This document shows, piece after piece, positions 41,851 to 52,616 of a stretch of DNA of 64,000 bases. Position 1 is the first letter of the stretch, and the number at the start of each line of letters is the position of its first letter. The position numbers were made by a program, and so were the translations under genes. The DNA is from Nothophaeocryptopus gaeumannii (lineage: Eukaryota; Ascomycota; Dothideomycetes; Mycosphaerellales; Mycosphaerellaceae): the NCBI GenBank assembly GCA_031771865.1, contig JASISA010000022.1:496001-560000 (forward strand), written 5' to 3'. Below the pieces are notes generated by a model. That model did no database searches, was not told where the DNA came from, and saw only the letters and a program-made list of their open reading frames with translations.

Positions 41851-44800
41851 CTAATTCGGATCGTGCAGGACAGTGTAAACAAGGATTCGACTGCTCCCGC
41901 CACAAGCCTCCGTCTTATTCCCATTACATGGATAGTTGCACCCAGCAGCCAAGGGATCATCACCGTCCGCGACAGCAGCTGTGCTAGACAGGGTGTATGC
42001 CCCCCATGCTTCACCGTAGTACTCAGCTCCGCAAAAGGAGTAGCCGGCATCAGAGCAGGCGCTCAAAATATTGGCGATTGACGCATTGGAAGAACCTCCA
42101 TATTTGGCAAGCGAGACGCTCTTTGGAAGTACTCGCGCACTGTTATCCACATAACAGCCCGTGAGGTTCCAATCGCCGAAGGAAGTTCTCGCGAAGAAAG
42201 AGGGTCGCCAGGTCGTATCGGTAATGATGCTTAGGCGGTTCCCGGCCCCACAGATGTGGTTCTTATCGCCAGAGCATTTCATGCTGCAGTCGATGGAAGA
42301 AGTAGAGGCGGATGAAGGAGGTGCAATGTTGCCACACCAACATTCGGAGGCATATTCGGTTCCTGAGTATTTGTACCCGCCTCCGGAGCAGGCTATCGCG
42401 CAAGTCTGCGGGGTGTTGGCTGATGATGAGGAGTTCTGGGCTGAGAGAAGGCGTGACGGTGAATTGTCTTTGTAGCAACCCAGGGAAGAATATCCGGATC
42501 CTAGCGCTGATGCAATGGGCACGGAAGATGTTGTGGATGACGGTGCGCTAGTCTGTGAAGAGGACGGCGGAGAGGCTGTACTGGTGGAAAAGGTAGTAGA
42601 CCCCACGCTCGATGAAGACATGTCCGTGCTGGAGCTGGCCGATGGAGATGCCGATGCCGAGCTCGTGGAGAAACTGCTGGAAGCGAGCTCTGTCGTTGGA
42701 GCGACCGTACTCGTGCTATCCGCGCTCGCCGTGCCGGGAGACGATGCGATGCTTGAGCTGGTCGATGTTGAGGAGACCGCCGCACTGAACGTCGCCGCAG
42801 ACGCCATCAGCTTTGCTCCGTTCACGCCATTATAGATTGGTGCACCGAGCGAGGACTTCATGTAGCAAGCAGCTGCCAAGAACGAGACGTCCACACAACC
42901 AGAGGTTGTTGCGCAGGCATCGATGCACTGCTGTAGGCTACTTGCTCCAACGGCCTTCATGTCTCCGCCCGCATGATCGATGCCGCACTCGATCAAGAAT
43001 GACTGACCACTCGACGCATACACTGTGCTGTTGGAGCTCGGACACTTGATTGCGGTAGATGCAGCTGCAGCCGAGGAGCTCGTGACGCTGGAAAGGGCAT
43101 TCGGTGTTGAGCTGCCAGTGACTGTAGCCGAAGCAGATGCAGTGCCGCTGCTTCCGGACAAGGTGCTTGTGCTCTCCGTGGTAGGATCCTGTGCCGAAGA
43201 TGCGGTTTGCGTTGTGGTGGCTTGGGTTGTAGCCGACGATGAAGAAGGCGCTGCTGAAGTGACCAACTTGGCGCCCCAGATGCCGCCGGCCGATGTAGCT
43301 GCTCCCAGGGTTGACTTGAGGTAGCAAGCCGAGCCCGACAGACTGACATCAACGCATTGGCCATTCTGGGCACAAGCATCGATGCAGCCCTGGAAGGAGC
43401 CGACAGAAAGCGAGGTCAGGTCTCCAGCTTGATGATCTACTCCGCACTCGATGGTGAAGGTTTGGCCATTGGATGTCACAGTGGTCGCGTTAGACGCCGG
43501 GCAGGAAACTCCGACGGCACTCGACCCAGGCGCAGTCGTAGCAGAAGCTGAGACAGATGATACGCTGGCCGAGGCGACCCAATCTGGGTTTTGGTAGACC
43601 TGTAAAGCGAAGGACGGAGGGTCAGCGTACGTGTCACACATTGGATGGCTTGCAGCATTGAGTTCCTTACAGTCAACCTGTTACCAGCACCACAGAACTC
43701 GGTACTGTCACCAAGGCAGAGCATGTTGCAGTCCGTGTCACTCGTTCGGTTCGCCCCCGCTGCAAGGAAGTTTCCACAATAGCATTCGCCTCCGTATTCT
43801 GTGCCAAAGTACTTGTACCCTGAGCAGTAGCTACTACAGGATTCGAGGGTCATCGAGTTGCTGGAGGTTCCAGTCCCAGCAAGAGCACGACCGGAGGACG
43901 CTTCCGTGTAGCATGAGATGTAGTAGAAGTTTCCAATGGTCTCGGGTATGCTTGGGGGAGCGAGTTGTGCCGGACGACCATTGGAGAAGATGGATAGGCG
44001 ATTGCTGCCACCACACATTTCGCTGGAGTTCCCAGGACAGGCCATAGAGCAAGAGCTCTCGATGACCTGTGTGGCCAAATATCCGAGAGCCTTGCCGCAG
44101 TAACATTGCGTGCCGAACTCAAGCCCTGCAATACCGTTGTTGCCAGCGGCACAGGTCTCAGTGCAGTGTTCGATAGTGTTAGCGTTGCTCTGATAGGTCA
44201 TGTTTGCCAGAGTGTTTGGGCTCTGATCAGACCAACATCCGTAATATGTCATGTTGCCAGCGTATGTATTGTTGTTGGAAGATGCTGCAGTGTTGTTGAG
44301 AGCAGGGTTGGGAAAAGGATCATCTCCCTGTTGGGCGCGCGGATATCTTCAAAGCAAAAGGCGGAAGGTCAGCGTGTGTCTCAAACATTGGATGCTTTCC
44401 GGCCTTTAGTTTCTTACCCAAAGTCGTATGACCGGTTGCCATTCCCGTGAAAGTTGTCCATAAAGAGTCGAGCTTGTCCTGCCGCAGAGGCCATCATAGC
44501 GCTCCCGTCCTGTCTATATTGAGAGAAGAAACGGATCAGCACCGCTTTGATACGTCCAAAGCTTTCACCTAGGGAGAGAACATACCCAGCGTTCACAAAA
44601 TCGACTGTATCGCAATTGCGACCTTTCGGATCAGGGCACGAGACCGGAAATGTCTTGATGAAGTTGAAGAATCGCTCATTGCGATTGCTTCCGGTAGTTA
44701 CCGGAGCGCAGCTGGAAGAATCGTCGCCGAGATCCTGGGTACCGCGTGCATAGTTGACTGCCTTACTGTTGAAGTTGGCCAGAATCGCTGCTCGGCCTTG

Positions 44801-45619
44801 AGCGACGAGACCAGTGGCATAGGTCATCGGATAGTCGACAAATTTGTTGTATCCCTCTCTGTAGTCGTCGTACGTCGGACAAGACGCGGTGGAGAAAGGG
44901 CGATCAGTGCTTAGCCAGACATAGCTGTTTGGATTCCCTACCCAGTACGACACCGGCGAAGTGGTGCCGAGCTGGGCGCCGACGGCAGCGTAGCGTTGTA
45001 CGGTTTGAGCACCAAGAGAATGGCCCGCAATGACAATCTGATTCATGTTTGGAAATATGCTTCTGTTGTCAAAATATTGAATGATTTGATCAAGAACCGT
45101 GTAGGAGCTTGTGTTGGTCGACGTATACGGATATTGATTGTTCCCGCCTGCTGACCATTGTGATCCTTTCCAGACCAGAGCATTCGAGGTTGAGCCACGA
45201 CCTGCTTTTAGACCATCAGACCAGGGATAGCCGAAGTTCTTGTCGTCGCCATTGGGAAAATACGGGGCCATGATGGCCACTGTGTCGAAGTTGATGTTGG
45301 GATCCGAAGCAACTTGCGAAAGTGCGCTGAGCATGTTCGCCATGTATGTTCCGGGGTCTCGATCCAGGCCATGGATGATGACGACCGCACGCTGGACGTT
45401 TTTCTCTACCAAACGCTCGTTGCCCTTGCCATGAGAGTAGTAGTTGATGAGTGTTAAGTTGTTGTTCTTGCCCAACGGGTCGTTAATGCGGAAGAAGGTG
45501 AGTTCTGACCCTGGCACGGAGGGGAGCGAGGAGTTGATAGAGTCTCCCAGATACTGTTGCGCGAAGGTATGCTGGAAGATGTAAGCAGCAAGTGCTGCGA
45601 CCAGGGGCGTGAAGCGCAT
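41851..45619 (-). CDS. Secreted alpha/beta hydrolase - WSC2 - PAN2 - WSC2 fusion protein
   Basis: 1208 aa, complement(join(41851..43599,43671..44346,44418..45619)), 3627 nt. A signal peptide (MRFTPLVAALAAYIFQHTFA) leads an alpha/beta hydrolase of about 400 aa with VVIIHGLDRD (oxyanion side) and VIAGHSLGAQT (nucleophile Ser near residue 201). Splicing at 44347-44417 continues into two WSC domains (YYGCWSDQS...GGSNRLSIF; YYISCYTEASSGRALAG...GAGNRLTVY). Then come two PAN/apple-like modules (TIECGVDHQAGDLTSLSVGS...; LIECGIDHAGGDMKAVGASS...), a long Ser/Thr-rich linker, and two more WSC domains. No C-terminal anchor is seen. WSC domains bind glycans, so a cell-wall-targeted esterase-like enzyme is a reasonable guess. 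Both introns are introner-like elements. A less likely alternative is two adjacent genes. Confidence 0.85.
43600..43670 (-). mobile_element. Introner-like element: intron 2 of the hydrolase-WSC gene (copy C)
   Basis: 71 nt, GTAAGGAACT...CGCTTTACAG on the minus strand, phase 0. About 49/71 identical without gaps to the BolA copy. Shares the CATCCAATGT block and the GCTGAC branch site at the same offset. Confidence 0.75.
44347..44417 (-). mobile_element. Introner-like element: intron 1 of the hydrolase-WSC gene (copy B)
   Basis: 71 nt, GTAAGAAACT...GCTTTGAAG on the minus strand, phase 2. 60/71 identical without gaps to the BolA copy, including AAAGGCC-GAAAGCATCCAA, with one difference in that block. 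Confidence 0.85.
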
Positions 45620-47437
45620 TTCGCCCTGTAAGTGCCGACAGGTATCTCACCGAACGCAAGAGTAGTCTGTGACGAGGAAATGGCTAGCAGCAGCGAAGAG
45701 AATAGACCAGCGAACGAGAGTCTCTGCTTTTTGAGAGGGGGTAACGACACCTACCATGAGCATCCCCAATCTGGGCGCCGATGCCTTATAGCAACGATAA
45801 AGTAGCACATCGACCGTCAGTCTACTTCGAGCGCAGAATCGTCGGCTCCTCCGTGTCTCTGGCCATCTAATCTTGACGCTGCGAGAGACGGTGGAAGCCC
45901 TCTCGCTAAATGATCTGCCAGGACCCGAGAGTCAGGACGAAGTCGAGAAGCAAAAGATCCACACTGAATGCTGTATCTGGATGACATGGGCAGTTTGCGT
46001 AGGAGGGCGTCCAAGTCCTGACTTGACTGATCTCTTGCGGGCAAGAAGAGGCTGCTTGGCTGCTTCTGGACGTCGATTCGCATGCCAAGGCGTACAGATG
46101 TAGGTGCACATGCAAGTAGCCGCTGCAGCGAGAGCGCCGAGTGGTCGGGAAGTATTAGCTGGACTGGAGAGAGGTCCGTGTGAAGTTTGATACAGCCCGT
46201 CCGTGTGGCCAAGGGATGATGCCACTACACTGCGGCTTGCACTCGCAAGCAATGCCTATCTAGCGTGTGTGCGTGTGTGCATGTGTGACTAGAGGAAGGA
46301 TGTCACGCACAGTCTCGTGGCGCAAGCGGTCGAAGTCTGCCACACATTATTCCAAGTCTCTGGGATACACGACCCGGTTTCGCAAGCCAAATCACACGAG
46401 CTGTGCCATGCCATCGGTATCTAGAGAGCAGGAGGCAGTCAAAGGAGTCTCCGGACGCCATCGAGTTAGACGTGATAACCTCCGTACGGTAGTTGTGGTA
46501 GGGCATTACTTGCGCTCCTGACTACCGGCTACCGGCTGCCGGCGTGTGATGGCCATGCTCAAACCCTATGTTCATTTCTGCACCTTGTGTACTAGTAAAA
46601 CTCGCCCGTACTCATTGGATTATCATTATCATCGTGGTGCCTGTATTGGGTACCGTGGGCAAGCATCTCACGTTGGCCAGGCTCCACACGCAACTCCCAA
46701 CCGGCGCAGACGAGGAATGTTTCGCATTGACAGGCCGTCTCTCCAGCCTCGACTCCTTGTCGGCGTACGCAATTGGTCCTCGAATTTGGCCTGCCTGAAA
46801 TTGCAGTCTGCCGTCCAATGGAGTTGTGAGTGTGCCTACGGGCGGGACCCGGGTCTGCGACTCTGCGTCAGCTCCCACTCGCCGAGCTGGAATGTTAATG
46901 CTCGCAGCGGTTCGCAGCCTGCAAGCACAATCCCCTACGCCATCCACAGATCTGTGCTTTCTGGAAGCCACCCGCAACTTGTTTTGTCTGCTCGCTTGGT
47001 GAGTCACTCGATCGTAAACGGCGTTTCATGGCCCATCATCTTCCGAGATGCTGCCTGGCTGGCCGCCCCCGAATGGCTAAGCCTCCCGCCCTGAGAGCCC
47101 AAAGGTCACCACAAGAGGCCGCCCTGTGGCTATGACGGGTTCGCCCTGCCTTGACTGCCTTGAGGCCGCAACAATCAAAGTATAGATATATGTCTCGTTA
47201 CCTTGCAGTCTTCCCAAACCTTCCCAGTGCCTGTCAATCAACTCTATCAAGAACAACCACGTCGAGAGCTGGCCTACTCAACAGAAAGCTGTTCTGCTAT
47301 TCACTGTTCAGCAGCCTCTGAACGGATCAACGAGACACAGCGAGTGTGACCAAGTCAACTGCAATCACCCGCGATCCCAGAACCAGATACACGCCTCAAA
47401 TCACTTCAGCAAGACACGGACGCCCGCCTTGACCAAA
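45620..47437. other. Intergenic; promoters of the hydrolase-WSC gene and of a small gene
   Basis: No supported gene. A TATA-like TATAGATATA lies at 47181-47190, about 250 bp upstream of the small gene's start, followed by a CT/CA-rich presumed leader. A short GT-rich tract (GTGTGTGCGTGTGTGC) lies at about 46265. Confidence 0.45.
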
Positions 47438-47719
47438 ATGACCCGCGACCAGATGCAAATGAAAGTCCGGAAAGGAAACAATTTCTATGACCAGCGTACC
47501 GAAAGTAGGTGTTTTACCCCATCAATCGACCCAAATCCCTGTCTAACATACGATGCTCCAGACATTCCGTCTATGTGCTCCACAAAGGGATCGAGCAGGG
47601 GGTTCTCGTACAGCCCAACCCACAACAAGCGACCGGTGATCGTCCACAAGCCAAGTGGAGTCTTTCCTGACGATGAGCCATCAACTCGAGACATTGTTCG
47701 TGGCAATGTTCGGAAATAA
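47438..47719 (+). CDS. Small hypothetical protein with a stop-free 57-nt intron
   Basis: Spliced form 74 aa, join(47438..47504,47562..47719), 225 nt. The intron has GTAGGT, the branch CTAAC 15-20 nt from the end, and CTCCAG. Its length is a multiple of three with no stop, so the unspliced form is also open (93 aa). MTRDQMQMKVRKGNNFYDQR is followed by a basic, Pro-rich part (HNKRPVIVHKPSGVFPDDEP). A TATA-like site and a pyrimidine-rich leader precede it. I do not recognise the protein. No signal peptide or membrane segment. Confidence 0.5.
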   Translation: MTRDQMQMKVRKGNNFYDQRTESRCFTPSIDPNPCLTYDAPDIPSMCSTKGSSRGFSYSPTHNKRPVIVHKPSGVFPDDEPSTRDIVRGNVRK

Positions 47720-48619
47720 GCCACGTCCAGTCGTTGTGGCCGATGTAACACAGATGAAATGTAATGATCATGGCAAAGAGGGATGAATCCAGTGTTGTGC
47801 GGTAGGACAGCCAGAGATTAGGATGGTCCTGAAAGGATAGCAGACTGTAGGGTATCAGTCTGGATATGATTTGGCGTTTGGAGCAACGCTCGGGCATATC
47901 GACGACGCATGAGACACAGAAGAGGCTCGGGCTTTTGGCTTTAAGAGATACCCAAGACTGCGAGGTCGCACACGAATGTAGCATCAGAAGAACTATGCTC
48001 GACGATCAGAGCACAACAACAGTTCCCTCGTGCATTCGTTCTTTTCCACTTGAAGTCTTACTGAAGAGGTGAAGTTCACATCAGTACTCCGCTTGGCTTG
48101 CAGCCTGCAGCAGTTGCCTTGCCCCACTGCAGGACAACACACTATAAATTTACACCGACGAGTCGGAACACTGCAGAGCTCTACCTGCATCTGGAATGTC
48201 TTTCACTGGACGATGCCTTGCTTATGACATTCTCCGTGGTCGGCTACATGTCCCGTCCCAGGTGCAGGTAATACGGGTTGATGCAAGTCGAAGCTCTGTC
48301 TCCGTGTCAATAGCTAGGAATTCACGCCTATTTTCGCGCCCGATAGCATAGTTCTCTTGCTTTAGTTAGGAGTACCGGCCATATCGCAGGCCCCATCTCG
48401 AGGGCTGACTGAGGCTTCCTTCTGTGTAATTTGGTCCGTTCGGTAGCCTATCTGGGCTACACTATGGACGTGGCGGATGTAGCTACAGCTACCATAGGCT
48501 ACCATCCCTAAAATGTATCGTTAAAGCCCTAATAGTGCTTAACTAAAGGAGCGGAGACTGAAGCGAGGTTACAACAACTGTCTTCAACGCACAACGCAGT
48601 CTCAATCGCGATATCCTAT
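47720..48619. other. Intergenic, no supported gene
   Basis: Normal composition up to about 48.4 kb, then increasingly TpA-rich towards the RIP-mutated block. Nothing recognised. Confidence 0.45.
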
Positions 48620-49860
48620 CTACTCGTCTGAATTCTCAGCATCACCAGCCTCCGGCTGGCCTTGACTAGCACCGCTAATCAACGTCTCGTCCTCTTGAAT
48701 TGCACTACCGATCAACGTCTCATCCTTATCATAAATCGCACTGCCAATCATAGTCTCATCTTGCCCATCTCGAATAGCACTACTAATTATAGTCTCATTA
48801 TCATTATTATTATCGGTATCTCGGATACCACTACCTATTATATACTCCTCCTTACCTTCCTGAGTCTTGCCCTTCACGATCGCATTAATACCGACTTTAG
48901 GGCCTAGGTTATTCTAGTCGATAACTCTATAGCGTTCCTTATATTCCCTACGTCTCTAATTACGGAGGCTTCTTACAAAGGCCTAATCTGTCTTAGACAA
49001 TAGCTTGAGGCCAAGGCCTCTATCTTTACTCTTTACCTTCTAACTCTTCGCTTCTTAGTTAGTAAACTATTTCGCTTAGCGCTTAACCTCTAGTTACTTG
49101 TAGTATAGGATATTCGCCTAGACTTGTTTATTAGTTAGACCGCCCGGATTCTCGTACTATTGCTAGCCTTATTACTAACTATAGATTTGTATAGACTCTA
49201 TCTAGGTAATAGTAAGTAACGCTTAATTAGTCTCGTACTCCTCTTATATATTATACTTATTGTCGTCTTGTCCTTAAGCGGCTACGCTACCTTAACCTTA
49301 GGCTTTAGTAAGAGTATTATAAGCCCTCTTAGCTTTCTTAGCTAATACCTACTTCGCTTCCTTAGATTATTTAGATATTAAGGAAGAAGTACTTATAGAT
49401 AGCGTTAATTACTTATCTACCTTACGCTTCTTCGACTACTTCTTATAGGTACGGTACTTTAGGTAGGTCTTCGTTATCTTTATAGGATTACGAGAGTCTA
49501 CGAAATAACGAGCTTTCTTACGCTTTACGTACTTAGAATTAGCGTAAATATAAGATAGCTCGTTATCCTTATATTCGCTCTAGCTCTTATTATCCTCTTC
49601 CTCTTCCCTAGGTAATATAGGCTTATTAGGCGGAAGTCTCTTACTATTTTACCCTAGTAGTAGAGGTAGTAGTATCCCTCTAGGTATAGTAGCGATAGTA
49701 GCTATCTTAGCTATAATAGTACTACTTAAGAGTATATCGAGTTTAGCGAGTAGGTTAAGGTACGCGTACTTCTAGGTAATAGACTCGGTAGGTAGTACAT
49801 AGGCTTCTACGTACTACTTTTTAGCGTAAATTCGCTATTCCCCCTATAGCCTTACTACTA
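48620..49860 (-). pseudogene. RIP-mutated unidentified ORF with DETxIGSAI repeats
   Basis: On the minus strand one frame can be followed from about 49.86 kb (YVEAYVLPTESIT, KYAYLNLLAKLDILLSSTII) through a basic stretch (YANSKYVKRKKARYFVDSRN, PIKITKTYLKYRTYKK) to the C-terminus. Its interruptions are essentially all TAG. The last 86 codons (48877 to TGA/TAG near 48620) are less mutated and contain about five copies of a 9-13 residue unit (IIGSGI, TIISSAI, DETMIGSAI, DETLIGSAI, DETLISGA). CpA and TpG are almost absent from the rest, as expected after RIP. Family not recognised; it may be a transposon ORF. Confidence 0.5.
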
Positions 49861-49933
49861 TATATCCTTATTATTAGCGTAGAGTAGAGTACTTATAGCT
49901 AGCTAGTTGCCGCTTAGGGTAAGGGGGATAGTC

Positions 49934-52603
49934 CAATGCTCTATAAAAGACAAGGGACCTTGTTATCCAGCGTAAAACATATCGGCCGCTAGATCCAAGG
50001 AGTATGCCGGTAGTACTACATGCGATTTAGGAGGCTCGGTAGGCAAGACGGCATGCACAATAGATAGGGAGCGAGGAGCACTAGAAGGAGTAGAGGGCAC
50101 GAAACTAGGAGAAAAAGAGAACTATCTAGATAGAGAAAAGGAAATAGTAGAGGACCGCGGTTCACAAAACCGCTAGCGAGCTATAGGGAATGTGGAAGCT
50201 AGCTAAGTAGGCAAAGAACAGCGATAGCCCTATTCGACCTCCCTAGATACCTATACTAATACACAATAACGATTAGTTCACGACGAATAGTGCGAAAACA
50301 GAGATCCTACGGATAGCCCTTTTCCTAATACTAGAGCCCGCAGATACATTAGATATCGAGAGCACTACATACCTAGAACCTGTTAATATAGCATGCGAAA
50401 TTATAGAAGAGGAGGTACGAAAAGTAGTCTAAAGACTACCGAACGACAAGGCTCCCGGCCTCGACGAGATACTAAACAGATGCATTAAGAAGTGCCTAGC
50501 TTAGCTACTCCCTATCCTCTAACGTATCTTCCAATAGTGTGTTTCAATTAGCTACTACCTAGCCTAGTTTCGGAAAGCTAGGACGATTATGCTATAGAAG
50601 GCGGGTAAAGACTTATCTACTCTAAAGGGATAGAGGCCTATTGCCCTTCTATCGTGCATTGGCAAGATACTAGAAGTAATAGTTACACGGAAAATAGGAT
50701 AGGCTATACGGGAATATAAGTTACTTCCTTAAAACTAAATAGCGTAAGCGGGTAGATCGACCGGAGGCGCACTACGGTATATCCTTCAAAGCGTTTAGAC
50801 TGCGTGGAAGCAAGGCAAGGTAGCCTTAGTATTATTACTTGACATAACAGGAGCGTTTAACAAAGTCAATTACGAACGGTTAATCCAACCTACGGTGCAG
50901 GAGGATTCTATACTAGATTATAGCTTTTATAGCGTTATTCCTAAAGGATAGAGAGACAACAATCGCTATCCCCGGATACGAGTTACTAGTAGCACGAGTA
51001 GCATGCGGAATCCTACAAGGAAGCACTATCTTACCTATCCTATTCCTCTTCTTTATAGCCTCCCTCCTAGAAGGAATAGAATACACCGAAGTAGTTGGGT
51101 TTATAGATAATACATACCTTATTGTAGTGTTAAATTCGACAAGAGGTACATGCGAGGCACTAGAAAAGGACTACAACAGCTATCTACAATAGGCCTTAAG
51201 ACATGGAGCTAAGTTCGCCCCTAAGAAATACAAAGTTATGTACTTTATAAGGGGTACAAGGAGCATATCCGAATCCTAGAGAATACCTAATATCCCGTCG
51301 CTCTAGAGTAGCCTAGAGGACACAATGAGGGTCCTAGGAGTAATCGTTAATAAGAGACTCAAGTAGCACGCATAGATAGAGAATACCCTTATAAAAGCAA
51401 AACGGCTAGAAGCTGCACTACGACGGATTACTACTACTACGTAGGGCGCTACGGTAGAGATAGCCCGTAAGCTATATATCTCGATAATTAGGCTAGTAGT
51501 AATGCACGGGAGCGAGGTATGGATAGTAGGAAAGGAGACTAGAATCTTAAAAATGCTCTAATAAAAGCTATAGGTAATGCAGAATAGATTCCTACGGATA
51601 ATCCTTGGGGCCTACCGAGCTATACTAACGCGACTATTATATAAAGAACTCTAGATCGAAGATATTACCGAGTATAGGAAGAGAACTACTATAGCTGCAA
51701 TGGCTGCGTAGAGGTAGAGGCCGGATATACACTAGGCCATATAAGAGCTAAAGGGGCGGATCCTACTAAAGTACGGATAACTTAGGGCATATAGTAGACG
51801 CCTAAGAAAACTATACAGCTCGCTACTAGAGTAGACAGACGAGCAGGCTACTATCCTACGGTCCCAGCTCTCTTACATAGATAGAGCAGATCTAAAGAAG
51901 ACTCGGAAAGTAATATAGACTATCCTCTAGGGCTAGTATAAGCGGGACGAGTTATAGAAGTAGGACAATACTAGGCGCGAAGGAATCCTCCTACTCGCGT
52001 TTAGGACTCCATGGAACACTAATACCCGGGAGCTTTATCGAGGGCTTAGTAAAGCCTAGGCCGCGATAGTGTTCTAGATACGGTTAGAGATAATTAGCCT
52101 TCCTTACTTCCTCTACAAGGTTGGGGTACCCGACACTAGCCCCTACTACGAATGTAGAGATAGAGGGACAGCTCGATACTACCTTGCCTACTATACAAAC
52201 ATACGAGAGAGTAGAAGGGAACTTATCTTAGCTACTAGATACTAGGACGCGAGAAGATAGCTTACTGAGTTTCCTAGACAAACCGTAGCGTAGGTAATAA
52301 GGTATCTCCCTATAGGACAATTCGAGTAGACCCTTAAACATCTCCTAGAGTAGGCCGGAGATCTCGAACCCAAGTAAGGAGGATAATGTTAACTCTAGCG
52401 TATTAGCTAGCTACCTATAGGCAAACATATTAGTTCTATAGTACCTAAGATGCAGTAGGGTATAAGGTATAATAGAGAAGAGAGGAAGTTTTACGCTATA
52501 GGCACTTTCTATAGGGTTTTCTTTTATAACATGTAGATATACTAGAAGGGGCACGGCCTATAGCTAGCTCGAATACATTTATTATTATTATTATTATTAT
52601 TAT
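49934..52603 (+). mobile_element. 5'-truncated LINE (Tad1-type) with 13-bp target duplication, RIP-mutated
   Basis: Direct repeats AAGGGGGATAGTC flank the element at 49921-49933 and 52604-52616. The 3' end is a (TTA)n tail (about 52578-52603), the simple-repeat tail of fungal LINEs. The interior encodes a dead reverse transcriptase on the plus strand and lacks gag and endonuclease, so the copy is 5'-truncated. The base pattern is strongly TpA-rich. Confidence 0.85.
50220..52380 (+). pseudogene. LINE ORF2 reverse transcriptase relic
   Basis: RT blocks can be read between TAG stops: LPNDKAPGLDEI, RPIALLSCIGKILEVIV, AGRSTGGALRYILQSVQTAW, LLLDITGAFNKVNYERLI (normally A-F-D-x-V, here Asn) and GFIDNTYLIVVLNSTRG (normally F-x-D-D, here Asp-Asn). 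The C-terminal Cys/His motif after the RT is also partly Tyr (SPYYEC). Stops are overwhelmingly TAG, from CAG or TGG. Catalytic Asp loss by G to A and dozens of stops make it inactive. Confidence 0.85.
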
Positions 52604-52616
52604 AAGGGGGATAGTC

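Noticed and set aside
45454..45750. Alternative upstream start with a hydrophobic stretch before the hydrolase-WSC gene
   Set aside because: It is in another frame. The start at 45619 already provides a complete signal peptide.
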